64,000 nt of DNA from JALYOC01 sp036675345 (GTDB lineage: Bacteria > Myxococcota > Myxococcia > Myxococcales > Myxococcaceae). Where the stretch lies: assembly GCA_036675345.1 (NCBI GenBank), contig JAKFFE010000017.1, forward strand, positions 372,001 through 436,000, read 5' to 3'. Shown here piece after piece: positions 9,227 to 17,555 of this stretch. Numbering within the stretch: the stretch's first letter is position 1; each line of letters opens with the position of its first letter. The notes below the pieces were generated by a model, which was not told where the DNA came from, searched no databases, and saw only the letters and a program-made list of their open reading frames with translations. The position numbers and the translations under genes were made by a program.

Positions 9227-9278
9227 GCGCGGCTGGACCTGCGGGTGGATCCCGCCGGTCCGTGCCGCGCAGTTTTTT
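9227..9278 (+). terminator. strong intrinsic terminator after the STAS gene
   Basis: A three-part stem forms from GCGCGGC/GCCGCGC (9227-9233/9264-9270), GGACC/GGTCC (9235-9239/9257-9261) and GCGGG/CCCGC (9241-9245/9251-9255). That is 17 pairs with two small mismatches and a 5-base loop, followed two bases later by T6 (9273-9278). It isolates the STAS gene from the MoxR operon. Confidence 0.8.
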
Positions 9279-9350
9279 AGGCCGCCTGCCTGGCGGGAGA
9301 GCGGGCCAAAGGAAGCATCCCGTGGGATTCCACGGCCGGTCCCCGTTAGA

Positions 9351-10343
9351 GTGCGGGCCGTGACAGCCCACATTGCGCGACCGCTCCAGCCCGTCCTCGA
9401 AGTCCCCCAGGCCCGGGACGCGATGGCCAAGCTGGCCGACAACCTGTCCAAGGCGGTCCACGGAAAGCAGGCCCAGACCCGGGCGGCCGTGACCTGCCTG
9501 GTCGCCGGCGGCCACCTGCTGTTGGAGGACGTGCCCGGGGTGGGCAAGACCACCCTGGCGGAGGCGGTGGCGCGATCCTGCTCGTTGACCTTCTCCCGAG
9601 TGCAGTTCACCGCGGACCTGATGCCCACCGACATCCTGGGGGCCACCGTCTTCCACGCCCAGTCGGCGACCTTCCAGTTCCGGCCCGGCCCGCTGTTCCA
9701 CCAGCTGGTGCTGGCGGACGAGCTGAACCGCGCCCCGCCCCGCACCCAGTCCGCCCTGCTGGAGGCGATGGCCCAGGGCCAGGTGTCGCTGGATGGCCGC
9801 ACCCATCCGCTGCCCACCCCGTTCATCGTGATCGCCACCCAGAACCCGGCGGACTTCTCCGGCACCTATCCCCTCCCCGACTCCCAGCTGGATCGCTTCC
9901 TGATGCGGATCTCCTTGGGGCACCCGGCCCCGGAGGTGGAGGCGGCGCTGCTTCGGGACCGCCGGCTGAACAACCCGGTCAATGATCTGACCCCGGTGTG
10001 CTCGGGCGAGGAGATCCTGGCCCTGCAGAAGGCCAGCTCGGAGGTGACCGTGGGCGACGCGGTGGCCGAGTACGCGATCCGCCTGGCCACCGCCACCCGG
10101 CAGCACGCGGAGATCGAGCGCGGCGCGTCGACCCGGGCGGTGCTGGCGATGATGGCCGCCGCCAAGGCCCAGGCCTTGTGGGACGGGCGGGACTTCGTCA
10201 CCCCGGCCGACGTGCGATCGGTGCTGGTCTCCACCCTCTCCCACCGATTGCTGTTGCGCTCGGCGGTGCAGGGGACCTTCTCCCGGGACGAGGCCGCGCA
10301 CCTGCTGGAGGAGCTGGCCCGCAAGGTGGCGGCGCCGCGGTGA
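9351..10343 (+). CDS. MoxR-family AAA+ ATPase
   Basis: 330 residues, the normal MoxR size. Walker A is GVGKT in LLEDVPGVGKTTLAEAVA, Walker B is LADELNRAPPRTQSALLEAM, and sensor 1 lies in IATQNPADFSGTYPLPDSQL. MoxR ATPases act as chaperones for metal insertion or complex assembly, usually with a DUF58 protein and a transglutaminase-like membrane protein, exactly the genes that follow with 4-bp overlaps. The start is GTG at 9351 or in-frame at 9360. Confidence 0.92.
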   Translation: MRAVTAHIARPLQPVLEVPQARDAMAKLADNLSKAVHGKQAQTRAAVTCLVAGGHLLLEDVPGVGKTTLAEAVARSCSLTFSRVQFTADLMPTDILGATVFHAQSATFQFRPGPLFHQLVLADELNRAPPRTQSALLEAMAQGQVSLDGRTHPLPTPFIVIATQNPADFSGTYPLPDSQLDRFLMRISLGHPAPEVEAALLRDRRLNNPVNDLTPVCSGEEILALQKASSEVTVGDAVAEYAIRLATATRQHAEIERGASTRAVLAMMAAAKAQALWDGRDFVTPADVRSVLVSTLSHRLLLRSAVQGTFSRDEAAHLLEELARKVAAPR

Positions 10344-11350
10344 GCGCCGCGCAGGCGCAGTCCGCTGCCGGAATGCAGCGCACCGCCCATCCGGTCAAGA
10401 AGCAGGGCCGGGGCTGGGGACGGATGCGGGAGAGGGCCCGGCGTCGGCGCCGGCTGGGCTTCACCCGCATCGGCCGCACCTACGTGGTGCTCACGGTGGG
10501 GGTGGGCTTCGGGGCGCTGAACACCGGCAACAACCTGCTCTATCTGCTGCTGGGGCTGCTGCTGAGCATGATCATCGTCTCCGGGGTGCTCTCCGAGCGG
10601 GCCCTGCGCGGGATCACCGTCCGCCGGCTGGGCACCGACGCCGCGTTTGCCCAGGAGCCGTTCGCCTTCCGTTATGCGGTGACCCGCACCGCGGCCGGGA
10701 CCACCTTCGCGCTCCACTTCTCCGAGGAGGGGGAGCTGTTGACCGGTTCGGCCACCGCGCCCTACCTGCGGCAGGGGGAGGAGCAGATCATCCGGGCCCA
10801 GTGCACCGCCCCCCGCCGGGGCCCGTACCGGCTGACCGGGGTCAAGGTCACCACCCGCTACCCGCTGGGGCTGTTCAGCAAGAGCACCATCCTCCCCCTG
10901 GAGGACCTGCTGCTGGTCTATCCGCGGCGGGCGTTCGCCTGCGGGAGCCCGGACGAATCCGAGCTGGGCCCGGTGGGCGAGGCAGGCAACCCGCGCCACA
11001 ACGACGGCAGCGGGGACATCCTGGGGCTGCGCGAGCTGGGGGAGAACGAGGACGCGCGGCGGGTGCACTGGAAGAAGAGCGCCACCGCCGGGAGGCTGCT
11101 GCGAGTGGAGCGGGAGCGCGAGGAGCGCCGCTCGTTCGTGCTCCAGGTCCGCCCCGGGCTGGGCGCGGACGCGCTGGAGCGCCGCTGTGAAGAGGTGGGC
11201 GCGCAGACCCAGCGGCTGATCACCCTGGGGCACGAGGTGGGCCTGGAGGCGGACGGGAAGCGGCTGCGGCCCGCGGCCGGCACCGGCCAGCAGAAGCGGA
11301 TCCTGCGGGCCCTGGCCCAGCTGGGCTTTGGTCCCGGAGCCGCGGAATGA
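10340..11350 (+). CDS. DUF58 domain protein of the MoxR operon
   Basis: About 336 residues from GTG 10340, which overlaps the moxR stop (GTGA); ATG 10373 is an alternative. Two membrane segments near residues 45-85 (YVVLTVGVGFGALNTGNN and LLYLLLGLLLSMIIVSGVL) precede a beta-rich domain. The conserved DUF58 motif is LGENEDARRVHWKKSATAG. DUF58 proteins have a vWA-like fold and partner with MoxR ATPases. The preceding helix is Arg-rich (RERARRRRRLGF), placing the N-terminus in the cytoplasm. Confidence 0.88.
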   Translation: MSAAQAQSAAGMQRTAHPVKKQGRGWGRMRERARRRRRLGFTRIGRTYVVLTVGVGFGALNTGNNLLYLLLGLLLSMIIVSGVLSERALRGITVRRLGTDAAFAQEPFAFRYAVTRTAAGTTFALHFSEEGELLTGSATAPYLRQGEEQIIRAQCTAPRRGPYRLTGVKVTTRYPLGLFSKSTILPLEDLLLVYPRRAFACGSPDESELGPVGEAGNPRHNDGSGDILGLRELGENEDARRVHWKKSATAGRLLRVEREREERRSFVLQVRPGLGADALERRCEEVGAQTQRLITLGHEVGLEADGKRLRPAAGTGQQKRILRALAQLGFGPGAAE

Positions 11351-13359
11351 TCGCCGCCCGCCGCCGCCGACTGACGCTGTTGCTGCGGGACCTGGCGGCC
11401 GCCTCCGCCTTCGGCTCGATGGCCATCTCCGGCCAGCTCCCCTTGTGGGGGATGGCGATCTACGGAGTGGCGCTGGCGCTGGCGCTGTTCGATCGCCGGG
11501 TGCTCTCCGGCCGGGGGCTGCTCACCGCGCTGGTGCTGGCCGGCGCCGGGATCGCCCTCTACACCCTGGTCGCCGCCGGCTCGCTGGACCTGGTGCTGGC
11601 CGCCTGTACCTTCGCCGGCTTCATCTCCGCGCAGCGGCTGTTGGCCCCGCCCACCCCGCAGCTGGACGCGCAGGTGCACCTGACCAGCCTGCTGATGATC
11701 GCCGGCGGGGCGGCGCTCTCCGCCGATCTGCTCTTCGCGCTCACCCTGGTCGCCTTCTGCGTCACCGCCACCTTCTCGCTGGGGTTCTCGGTGGTGGAGG
11801 AGAGCCTGCCGGAGGGCGCGGACTTCCCCCTCCGTCCCCTCGCCGGGCGGCTGGCGGTGGGGGCGCTGGCGGCGTTGCTGGGAGCAGCGGTGTTCTTCTT
11901 CGCCTTCCCCCGTCTCTCCTGGAACCTGGTGGGACGGAAGGTCTCCCCCAGCTGGGGTGCGCCCACCACCGGGATGTCGGACCGGGTCAGCCTGGGCGGA
12001 GACGGGAGCATCAAACGCAACCCGCGGGTGGTGCTGCGGGCCACGCTGGAGCCCGATCCCCGGGTGGACGCCCTGGACGGCTACTGGCTGGGCACCGCCT
12101 TTGACACCTTCACCGGGACCGAGTGGGTGGGGAACACCCAGCTGGGGCCGCCCCAGCAACAGATCGAGCTGGCGCGCCGGCCGGCCAAGACCGTGCACCA
12201 GCGGATCGAGCTGTTGCCCTCCTACGGCTCGCGGGTGCTGGTGGCGCTGGACACCCCCACCCTGTTGGCCAACGCCACCGCCCACGGCACGTCCTACAGT
12301 TCGCGGGTGGGGCTGCAGGAGGTGAAGGGCCAGGAGGTCCGCTTCTCCGAAGGGGCGATCAGCTACACCTACCACGCGTTCAGCGCGGCCCCCGACGCGC
12401 CCGGAGGGGATCCGGGGCACGATCCCCAGCGGTACCTGGGGCTGCCGCCCACCCTGGACGCCCGGGTGAAGGCGCTGGCGGAGCGGGTGGTGGGCGCGGA
12501 CCGTGAACCGCTGGCCGCGGCCAGGAAGCTGCAGTCCTTCCTCCAGTCAGACTACGGCTACACCCTGGAGCTGAGCCCCTCGGACGATCCGCTGGCGGAC
12601 TTCCTGTTCGTCCGCAAGGAGGGCCACTGCGAACACTTCGCCACCGCGCTGGCGGTGATGCTGCGATCGCTGGAGATCCCGGCCCGGGTGGCCGGCGGCT
12701 TCTTCGGCGGAGAGCGGGTGGGAAAGCAGTATGTGGTCCGGGCCGGTGACGCCCACGCCTGGACCCAGGTGCTGGTGCCCGGCCGGGGCTTCGTCACCGT
12801 GGACGCCACCCCGCCCGCGCACCGGGTGGCCCAGGCGGACACCGTGTTCGCCGCGCTGGTGCGCCTCTACGAGACGGTGGAGGAGTGGTGGCGCAGCGCG
12901 GTGGTGGACTACAGCTTCATCGACCAGGCGCGCTTTGCCAGGGACCTGATCCGGCCCCCCCGCAGCGCGCCGGAGTCGCAGGCCGGCCCCCGCTCCCTGG
13001 CCCCCTGGATGATCGCCGCCGCCGTCGCGCTGGCGGCCTATGCCTTCTGGCGCTTCCCCCGCAGGCAGCGAACCGCCGCCGAGCGGACCGAGGCCACCTT
13101 GCTGCTGGAGGGGCTTGAGCGCCTGCTCGCCAGGCACCAGCTGCGCGTGGGGGCCGGAGAGGGCATCGAGGAGCTCTCCTCCCGGCTGGAGGCCCAGGCC
13201 CATCCGCTGGCCCCCACCGTCCAGCGGGCGACGCGGCGCTATCTGGAGGCCCGCTTCGGCACCCGCCCGCTGTCTCCTGGTGAAAGGCAACACTGGCTCG
13301 ACACTGTGGCCCGGGCTGCCCAGCAGGTGGAAAAGACCTACCTTCCGAAGAGCGCTTGA
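11347..13359 (+). CDS. TgpA-like transglutaminase membrane protein
   Basis: 670 residues. About six membrane segments over residues 12-195, an extracytoplasmic transglutaminase-like domain (about 360-500), another membrane segment near 555 and a cytoplasmic DUF4129-like tail. The catalytic triad is visible: Cys428 in EGHCEHFATAL, His470 in GDAHAWTQV and Asp486 in VTVDATPP. TgpA-type proteins, with MoxR and DUF58 partners, act in the periplasm on unknown peptide substrates. The start overlaps the DUF58 stop (ATGA). Confidence 0.9.
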   Translation: MIAARRRRLTLLLRDLAAASAFGSMAISGQLPLWGMAIYGVALALALFDRRVLSGRGLLTALVLAGAGIALYTLVAAGSLDLVLAACTFAGFISAQRLLAPPTPQLDAQVHLTSLLMIAGGAALSADLLFALTLVAFCVTATFSLGFSVVEESLPEGADFPLRPLAGRLAVGALAALLGAAVFFFAFPRLSWNLVGRKVSPSWGAPTTGMSDRVSLGGDGSIKRNPRVVLRATLEPDPRVDALDGYWLGTAFDTFTGTEWVGNTQLGPPQQQIELARRPAKTVHQRIELLPSYGSRVLVALDTPTLLANATAHGTSYSSRVGLQEVKGQEVRFSEGAISYTYHAFSAAPDAPGGDPGHDPQRYLGLPPTLDARVKALAERVVGADREPLAAARKLQSFLQSDYGYTLELSPSDDPLADFLFVRKEGHCEHFATALAVMLRSLEIPARVAGGFFGGERVGKQYVVRAGDAHAWTQVLVPGRGFVTVDATPPAHRVAQADTVFAALVRLYETVEEWWRSAVVDYSFIDQARFARDLIRPPRSAPESQAGPRSLAPWMIAAAVALAAYAFWRFPRRQRTAAERTEATLLLEGLERLLARHQLRVGAGEGIEELSSRLEAQAHPLAPTVQRATRRYLEARFGTRPLSPGERQHWLDTVARAAQQVEKTYLPKSA

Positions 13360-13391
13360 GGAACCGGCGCCCGGGCGAACGGTATTGAACG

Positions 13392-13411
13392 GACCGGAAG
13401 CTTTTCCGGTC
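13392..13411. promoter_or_regulatory. inverted repeat upstream of the sigma factor gene
   Basis: GACCGGAA-GCTT-TTCCGGTC is a perfect 8+4+8 inverted repeat 32 bp after the transglutaminase stop. No T-run follows, which argues against an intrinsic terminator. It lies about 130 bp upstream of a sigma-54-like promoter, where an enhancer-binding protein would sit. Confidence 0.4.
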
Positions 13412-13537
13412 GGATCCCTCATCTCGTTGAACCGTTTGTAACTGTTACGTGTTCGCCCCTCCCCCCTGCTGCCCAGCACCCTGAGTAAACCCTCGCGTAA
13501 TCAGTGGTTTGCGGGCGGCAAGTGGGGTCCCGGCCGT

Positions 13538-13553
13538 TGGCATCGCAGTTGCT
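13538..13553 (+). promoter_or_regulatory. sigma-54-type promoter before the RpoH-like gene
   Basis: TGGCATCGCAGTTGCT matches TGGCAY-N5-TTGCW with exact spacing of the -24 GG and -12 GC. The predicted start is near 13564, giving a leader of about 74 bases to the ATG at 13638. Confidence 0.55.
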
Positions 13554-13637
13554 CATGGCAACCCCCGTGAGGACGCGGCGACACGCTGGGTCCCAGGGTT
13601 ATCAGACGATTCAAAGGCCACCGGGCCAGGAGAGAGC

Positions 13638-14528
13638 ATGGAATCCCGCAACGACCACAACAGCACCGCCGGTTCGCTTTCGATGTACCTGGGGGAGATC
13701 AACCAGTACCCCCTGCTCACCGTGGAGGAGGAGCAGAAGCTGGCCCGCAAGTTCCGCAAGGGAGACCTGCACGCCGGCCACGTGATGGTGACCGCCAACC
13801 TCCGCTTCGTGGTGAAGGTGGCCTACGAGTACCGCAGCTACGGGATCAAGATCTCCGACCTGATCCAGGAGGGGAACATCGGCCTGATGAAGGCGGTGCA
13901 GAAGTTTGATCCGGACAAGGGGATCCGCCTGATCTCCTACGCGGTGTGGTGGATCCGCGCGTACATCCAGAACTACATCCTCAAGTCCTGGTCGCTGGTG
14001 AAGCTGGGAACCACCCAGGCGCAGCGGAAGCTGTTCTTCTCCCTGGCCCGCACCCGTCGGGAGCTGGAGAAGATGGGCGACGGCGAGTCCCACCAGGCGG
14101 CGGACGTGGACGAGATCGCCCGCCGGCTGAACGTGAAGGCCACCGAGGTCCGCGAGATGGATCAGCGGATGGGCGGCCGGGACCTCTCGCTGGACGCGCC
14201 GATGGGCGAGGACGGCGGCAACTCCCACGTGGACTTCGTGGTCTCCGGGGCGATCACCCAGGACGACGAGTTCGCGGACCGCGAGGAGGCGGGGATCATC
14301 AACGAGCGCGTCAAGCTGGCGCTGATGCGGCTGGACCCGCGTGAGCGCTTCATCATCGAGCAGCGGGTGATGAACGAGCGCCCGATGACCCTCAAGGAGC
14401 TGGGCGAGCACTTCGGCTTCTCCCGCGAGCGCGCCCGCCAGCTGGAGATCCGCGCCAAGGAAAAGCTCAAGGGCGAGCTGACCGCGCTGATGTCCGAGGT
14501 CACCCCCGAGGGCGTGCAGGCGTTCTAG
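13638..14528 (+). CDS. rpoH: RpoH-type (sigma-32 family) RNA polymerase sigma factor
   Basis: 296 residues. Region 2 includes SDLIQEGNIGLMKAVQKFDP and SYAVWWIRAYIQNYI; the RpoH box is QRKLFFSLARTRRELEKM; region 4 ends in LKELGEHFGFSRERARQLE. These mark the heat-shock sigma class. Myxobacteria carry several RpoH-like factors (SigB, SigC, SigD of Myxococcus) used in development and stationary phase, so this may not be the heat-shock factor itself. ATG 13638 has AGGAGAG just upstream. A sigma-54-like promoter upstream suggests a sigma cascade. Confidence 0.88.
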   Translation: MESRNDHNSTAGSLSMYLGEINQYPLLTVEEEQKLARKFRKGDLHAGHVMVTANLRFVVKVAYEYRSYGIKISDLIQEGNIGLMKAVQKFDPDKGIRLISYAVWWIRAYIQNYILKSWSLVKLGTTQAQRKLFFSLARTRRELEKMGDGESHQAADVDEIARRLNVKATEVREMDQRMGGRDLSLDAPMGEDGGNSHVDFVVSGAITQDDEFADREEAGIINERVKLALMRLDPRERFIIEQRVMNERPMTLKELGEHFGFSRERARQLEIRAKEKLKGELTALMSEVTPEGVQAF

Positions 14529-14530
14529 CC

Positions 14531-14544
14531 GTACCCGGCGGTAC
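14531..14544. promoter_or_regulatory. GTACC-N4-GGTAC inverted repeat
   Basis: GTACC-CGGC-GGTAC starts three bases after the sigma factor stop, about 134 bp before the translocase gene. A similar element occurs at 44928. It has no T-run. It may be a regulator site or part of an mRNA end. Confidence 0.3.
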
Positions 14545-14677
14545 AGCCGTGCTTCGGGCCAGAGCCGAAGGAGCGCCAGCCTTACCGTCCAGCCAAGCAG
14601 GCGGGACGGCGGAGGCACCTCCTTCGCATCTGGCCCGTGCCTTTTGAGGCGGCGCTCGCGCTAGATTGCGCGCGCCC

Positions 14678-17551
14678 ATGCTGAGGCGATTCTTCCAGAG
14701 CGCAGTGCCGGTCCGTGGGGGCGAGGGGAAGTTGGCCTTCGCCCTCTTCCTTCATGGGCTGTTCGCGGTGGGCGCGTTCGTCGCCGGCCGCTCGGTGCGT
14801 GACGCCCTCTTCCTGGCCCACGGCACCCGCGATCAGCTGGCCTGGATGTACGTGGCCTCTGCGGTGGCGGTGGCCGCGGTCGGCTTCGTTTACAACCCGA
14901 TCGCCGCGCGCTTCCGCCGGGATCGGCTGACAGTCTTCACCGCGCTGAGCTTCTCGGTGCTGTTCGTGGGCGCGTGGTGGCTGGAGCAGACCCGGCTGGG
15001 CTGGGTGTACCCGGTCATCTACGTGCTGGTGGAAGTGATGGGTGCCTTGTGCATCATGCAGTTCTGGACCTTCTGCAATGAGGTCTTCAACGCCGGCGAG
15101 GCCAAGCGGCTGTACGGGCTGATCGGCGCCGGGGGCACCCTCTCCAACATCCTGGTGGGGTTGATCACCAGCCGGGTGGCGCTGACCTTTGGGGCCTCCG
15201 CCCTGCTGCTGTTGTGCACCCTGCTGTTGATCGGCGCGGCGGTGGCCGGGTCCTACGCCAGCCGCGCCGGCCGGCAGCGACTGTTCGCCCGCGCCGCCCG
15301 CTCCGGTCCGGCCGGACCGTCCCGGAAGGGCGGGATGGCGCGGACCCTGGAGTCGCCGCACCTGCGCTCGATCGCCCTGCTGGCGCTGGTGAGCTACTTC
15401 ACCATCACCCTGGTGGACTTCGAGTTCAAGGTCATCGCCGCGGACGTCCACGGCAAGAATGACCTGGCCGCCTACTTCGGGCGCTTCTACGCCATCGTCG
15501 GCGCGCTGGCCCTGGCGCTGCAACTGTTCGGCACCAGCCGGCTGCTCAACCGGCTGGGGGTGATCGGCTCGCTGGCGATCCTCCCGCTGAGCCTGCTGAT
15601 CAGCAACCTGGGGGTGGCGGTGTTCCGCACCCTGTGGGCGGCGGCGCTGGCCAAGGGATCGGACACCCTCTTCCGCTATTCGGTCAACGACGCCACCACC
15701 CAGATCCTCTACCTGCCGGTGGCCCCGGCGGCCCGGGCCTCGGCCAAGGCCTTCATCGACGGGGTGGTCAAGCAGGTGAGCATCGGGCTGGGTGGCCTGG
15801 CGCTTCTGGGCTACCGGGCCTGGGGCGGCGGCGATCCCTACACCCTGGCCTGGCTGTCGGTGGGCCTGACCGCGGTGTGGTGCGCGCTGGTGGTCTCGGC
15901 GCGGCGGCACTACATCCTGTCGCTGCAGGAGAACCTCAAGCACAAGCGGCTGGACCTGGGCGCGGTGCGCTACCGGACCGGCGGCGAGGAGGCGGCGGGG
16001 GTGATGACCCGCGCCCTGGAGAGCGACGATCCGCGGGAGGTGCAGGGCGCGCTGGAGCTGCTCCCCTCGTTGGAGAACGTGGAGCTGGACCACCGGGTGG
16101 AGCCGCTTTTGGACCACCCGCTGCCGGAGATCCGCAGCGCGGCGCTGGGGTACTACGCCAAGCGCCAGGCGCTGCGCTTCGCCAACTCGGTATTCCGCCG
16201 CTTCGAGGATCCGGACGTCACGGTGCGGGCCAAGGCGATCGCGGTGTTCTGCACCCTGGGCCGGGACAAGGCGGTGCGCAGCGTGCGCCCGCTGCTGGCG
16301 GATCCTGATCCGGGCGTCCGTTCGGCGGCGATCACCGGAATGATGCAGTACGGCGGGCTGGATGGGGTGCTCTCCGCGGCGGAGGCGCTCAAGGCGCTGA
16401 TCGCCGATCCGCAGCCGACGATGCGCGAGCACGCGGCGCGGATCCTGGGCGAGATCGGGGTGAGGAACTTCTATCAGCCGGTGCTGGAGTTGATGAACGA
16501 CCCGGACCTCAAGGTTCGCCGGCAGGCGATCTTGGCCGCCTCCCGCCTGCGCAGCCCGGAGTTCGTGCTCCCCCTGCTCTACCGGACCCAGAGCGCCGAC
16601 TGCGCGCCGGAGGCGATCGACGCCCTGGCTGCGTATGGCGCGGCGATCACCCCCGCCTTGACCAAGGTGCTGGGGAACCGGCTGGAGGACGCGGCCGTCC
16701 GCCGGGGGGTGGCCCGGGTGCTGGGCCGGATGGCCTCCCCCGAGGCGGTGGAGGTCCTGACCGGACACCTCGACGATCCGGACGAGGAGGTCCGCACCCG
16801 GGTCTACCGGTCGCTGGCCCGCGCGCTGCGGGGACAGCGCTCCCTGGCGGTGGACAAGAAGAAGGTGGCCGCCGCGCTGGACCGCGAGCTGCACCGCGCC
16901 GCCACCACCCTCGCCCACGCCGAGGCGCTGGGGCTGGGCTCCGGTCCGACCACGGCTACGCCCCGCTCCGGGCTCCCCGCCGCCGCGGCGCTGCTGGCCT
17001 CGGCGCTGTCGGAGAAGGTGGACCAGACCGAACAGCGGATCTTCCTGCTGCTGACCGTCCTCTACCCGGAGGCGAACATGGAGCGGATCTACGCGGGGAT
17101 CCGCGACGCCAGCTCCGGAGACGCCGCCCGCCGCCGCGGCAACGCGGTGGAGCTCTTGGACAACCTGCTGGACCGGAACCTCAAGCAGCGGCTGCTGCCG
17201 CTCCTGGAGGACGGGAAGAGGGAGGACAAGCTGCGGATGCTGGCGGACGCGATCTCGGTGGAGCGGCCCACCGCGGAGGCGGCGATCGACTCGCTGTGCC
17301 GCGACGAGGCGGCGTGGATCCGCGCCTGTGCGATCTTCTACGCCACCGAGGCCGGGGTCTCCGACACCGGAGAGGTGATGATCCACGGGCTGACCGACAC
17401 CTCCCCCATCGTCCGGGAGATCTCCCTGGTGGGCTGCGCCAAGGCCACCCCGGATCGGCTGGACACCCTGGCCCGTCCCCGCCTGGCGGATGACTCGGAG
17501 TTCGTGCGCCGGAGGGCGGAGCTGCTGACGGTGAAGGTCGCGAGGGCCTGA
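14678..17551 (+). CDS. nucleotide-translocase-like (Npt) membrane protein fused to HEAT repeats
   Basis: 957 residues. Residues 1 to about 425 form a 12-segment MFS-like transporter resembling the ATP/ADP antiporter (Npt1/Npt2) family, with motifs such as AGRSVRDALFLAHG and GLIGAGGTLSNILVG. Residues about 430-950 are soluble HEAT-type helical repeats (for example DPDPGVRSAAITGMM, DDPDEEVRTRVYRSLARAL). Parasites use such translocases to import host ATP; free-living fusions are uncharacterised, so the substrate is open. The HEAT part probably scaffolds a cytosolic partner. It converges with the serine hydrolase gene at a 4-bp gap. Confidence 0.82.
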   Translation: MLRRFFQSAVPVRGGEGKLAFALFLHGLFAVGAFVAGRSVRDALFLAHGTRDQLAWMYVASAVAVAAVGFVYNPIAARFRRDRLTVFTALSFSVLFVGAWWLEQTRLGWVYPVIYVLVEVMGALCIMQFWTFCNEVFNAGEAKRLYGLIGAGGTLSNILVGLITSRVALTFGASALLLLCTLLLIGAAVAGSYASRAGRQRLFARAARSGPAGPSRKGGMARTLESPHLRSIALLALVSYFTITLVDFEFKVIAADVHGKNDLAAYFGRFYAIVGALALALQLFGTSRLLNRLGVIGSLAILPLSLLISNLGVAVFRTLWAAALAKGSDTLFRYSVNDATTQILYLPVAPAARASAKAFIDGVVKQVSIGLGGLALLGYRAWGGGDPYTLAWLSVGLTAVWCALVVSARRHYILSLQENLKHKRLDLGAVRYRTGGEEAAGVMTRALESDDPREVQGALELLPSLENVELDHRVEPLLDHPLPEIRSAALGYYAKRQALRFANSVFRRFEDPDVTVRAKAIAVFCTLGRDKAVRSVRPLLADPDPGVRSAAITGMMQYGGLDGVLSAAEALKALIADPQPTMREHAARILGEIGVRNFYQPVLELMNDPDLKVRRQAILAASRLRSPEFVLPLLYRTQSADCAPEAIDALAAYGAAITPALTKVLGNRLEDAAVRRGVARVLGRMASPEAVEVLTGHLDDPDEEVRTRVYRSLARALRGQRSLAVDKKKVAAALDRELHRAATTLAHAEALGLGSGPTTATPRSGLPAAAALLASALSEKVDQTEQRIFLLLTVLYPEANMERIYAGIRDASSGDAARRRGNAVELLDNLLDRNLKQRLLPLLEDGKREDKLRMLADAISVERPTAEAAIDSLCRDEAAWIRACAIFYATEAGVSDTGEVMIHGLTDTSPIVREISLVGCAKATPDRLDTLARPRLADDSEFVRRRAELLTVKVARA

Positions 17552-17555
17552 GTCT

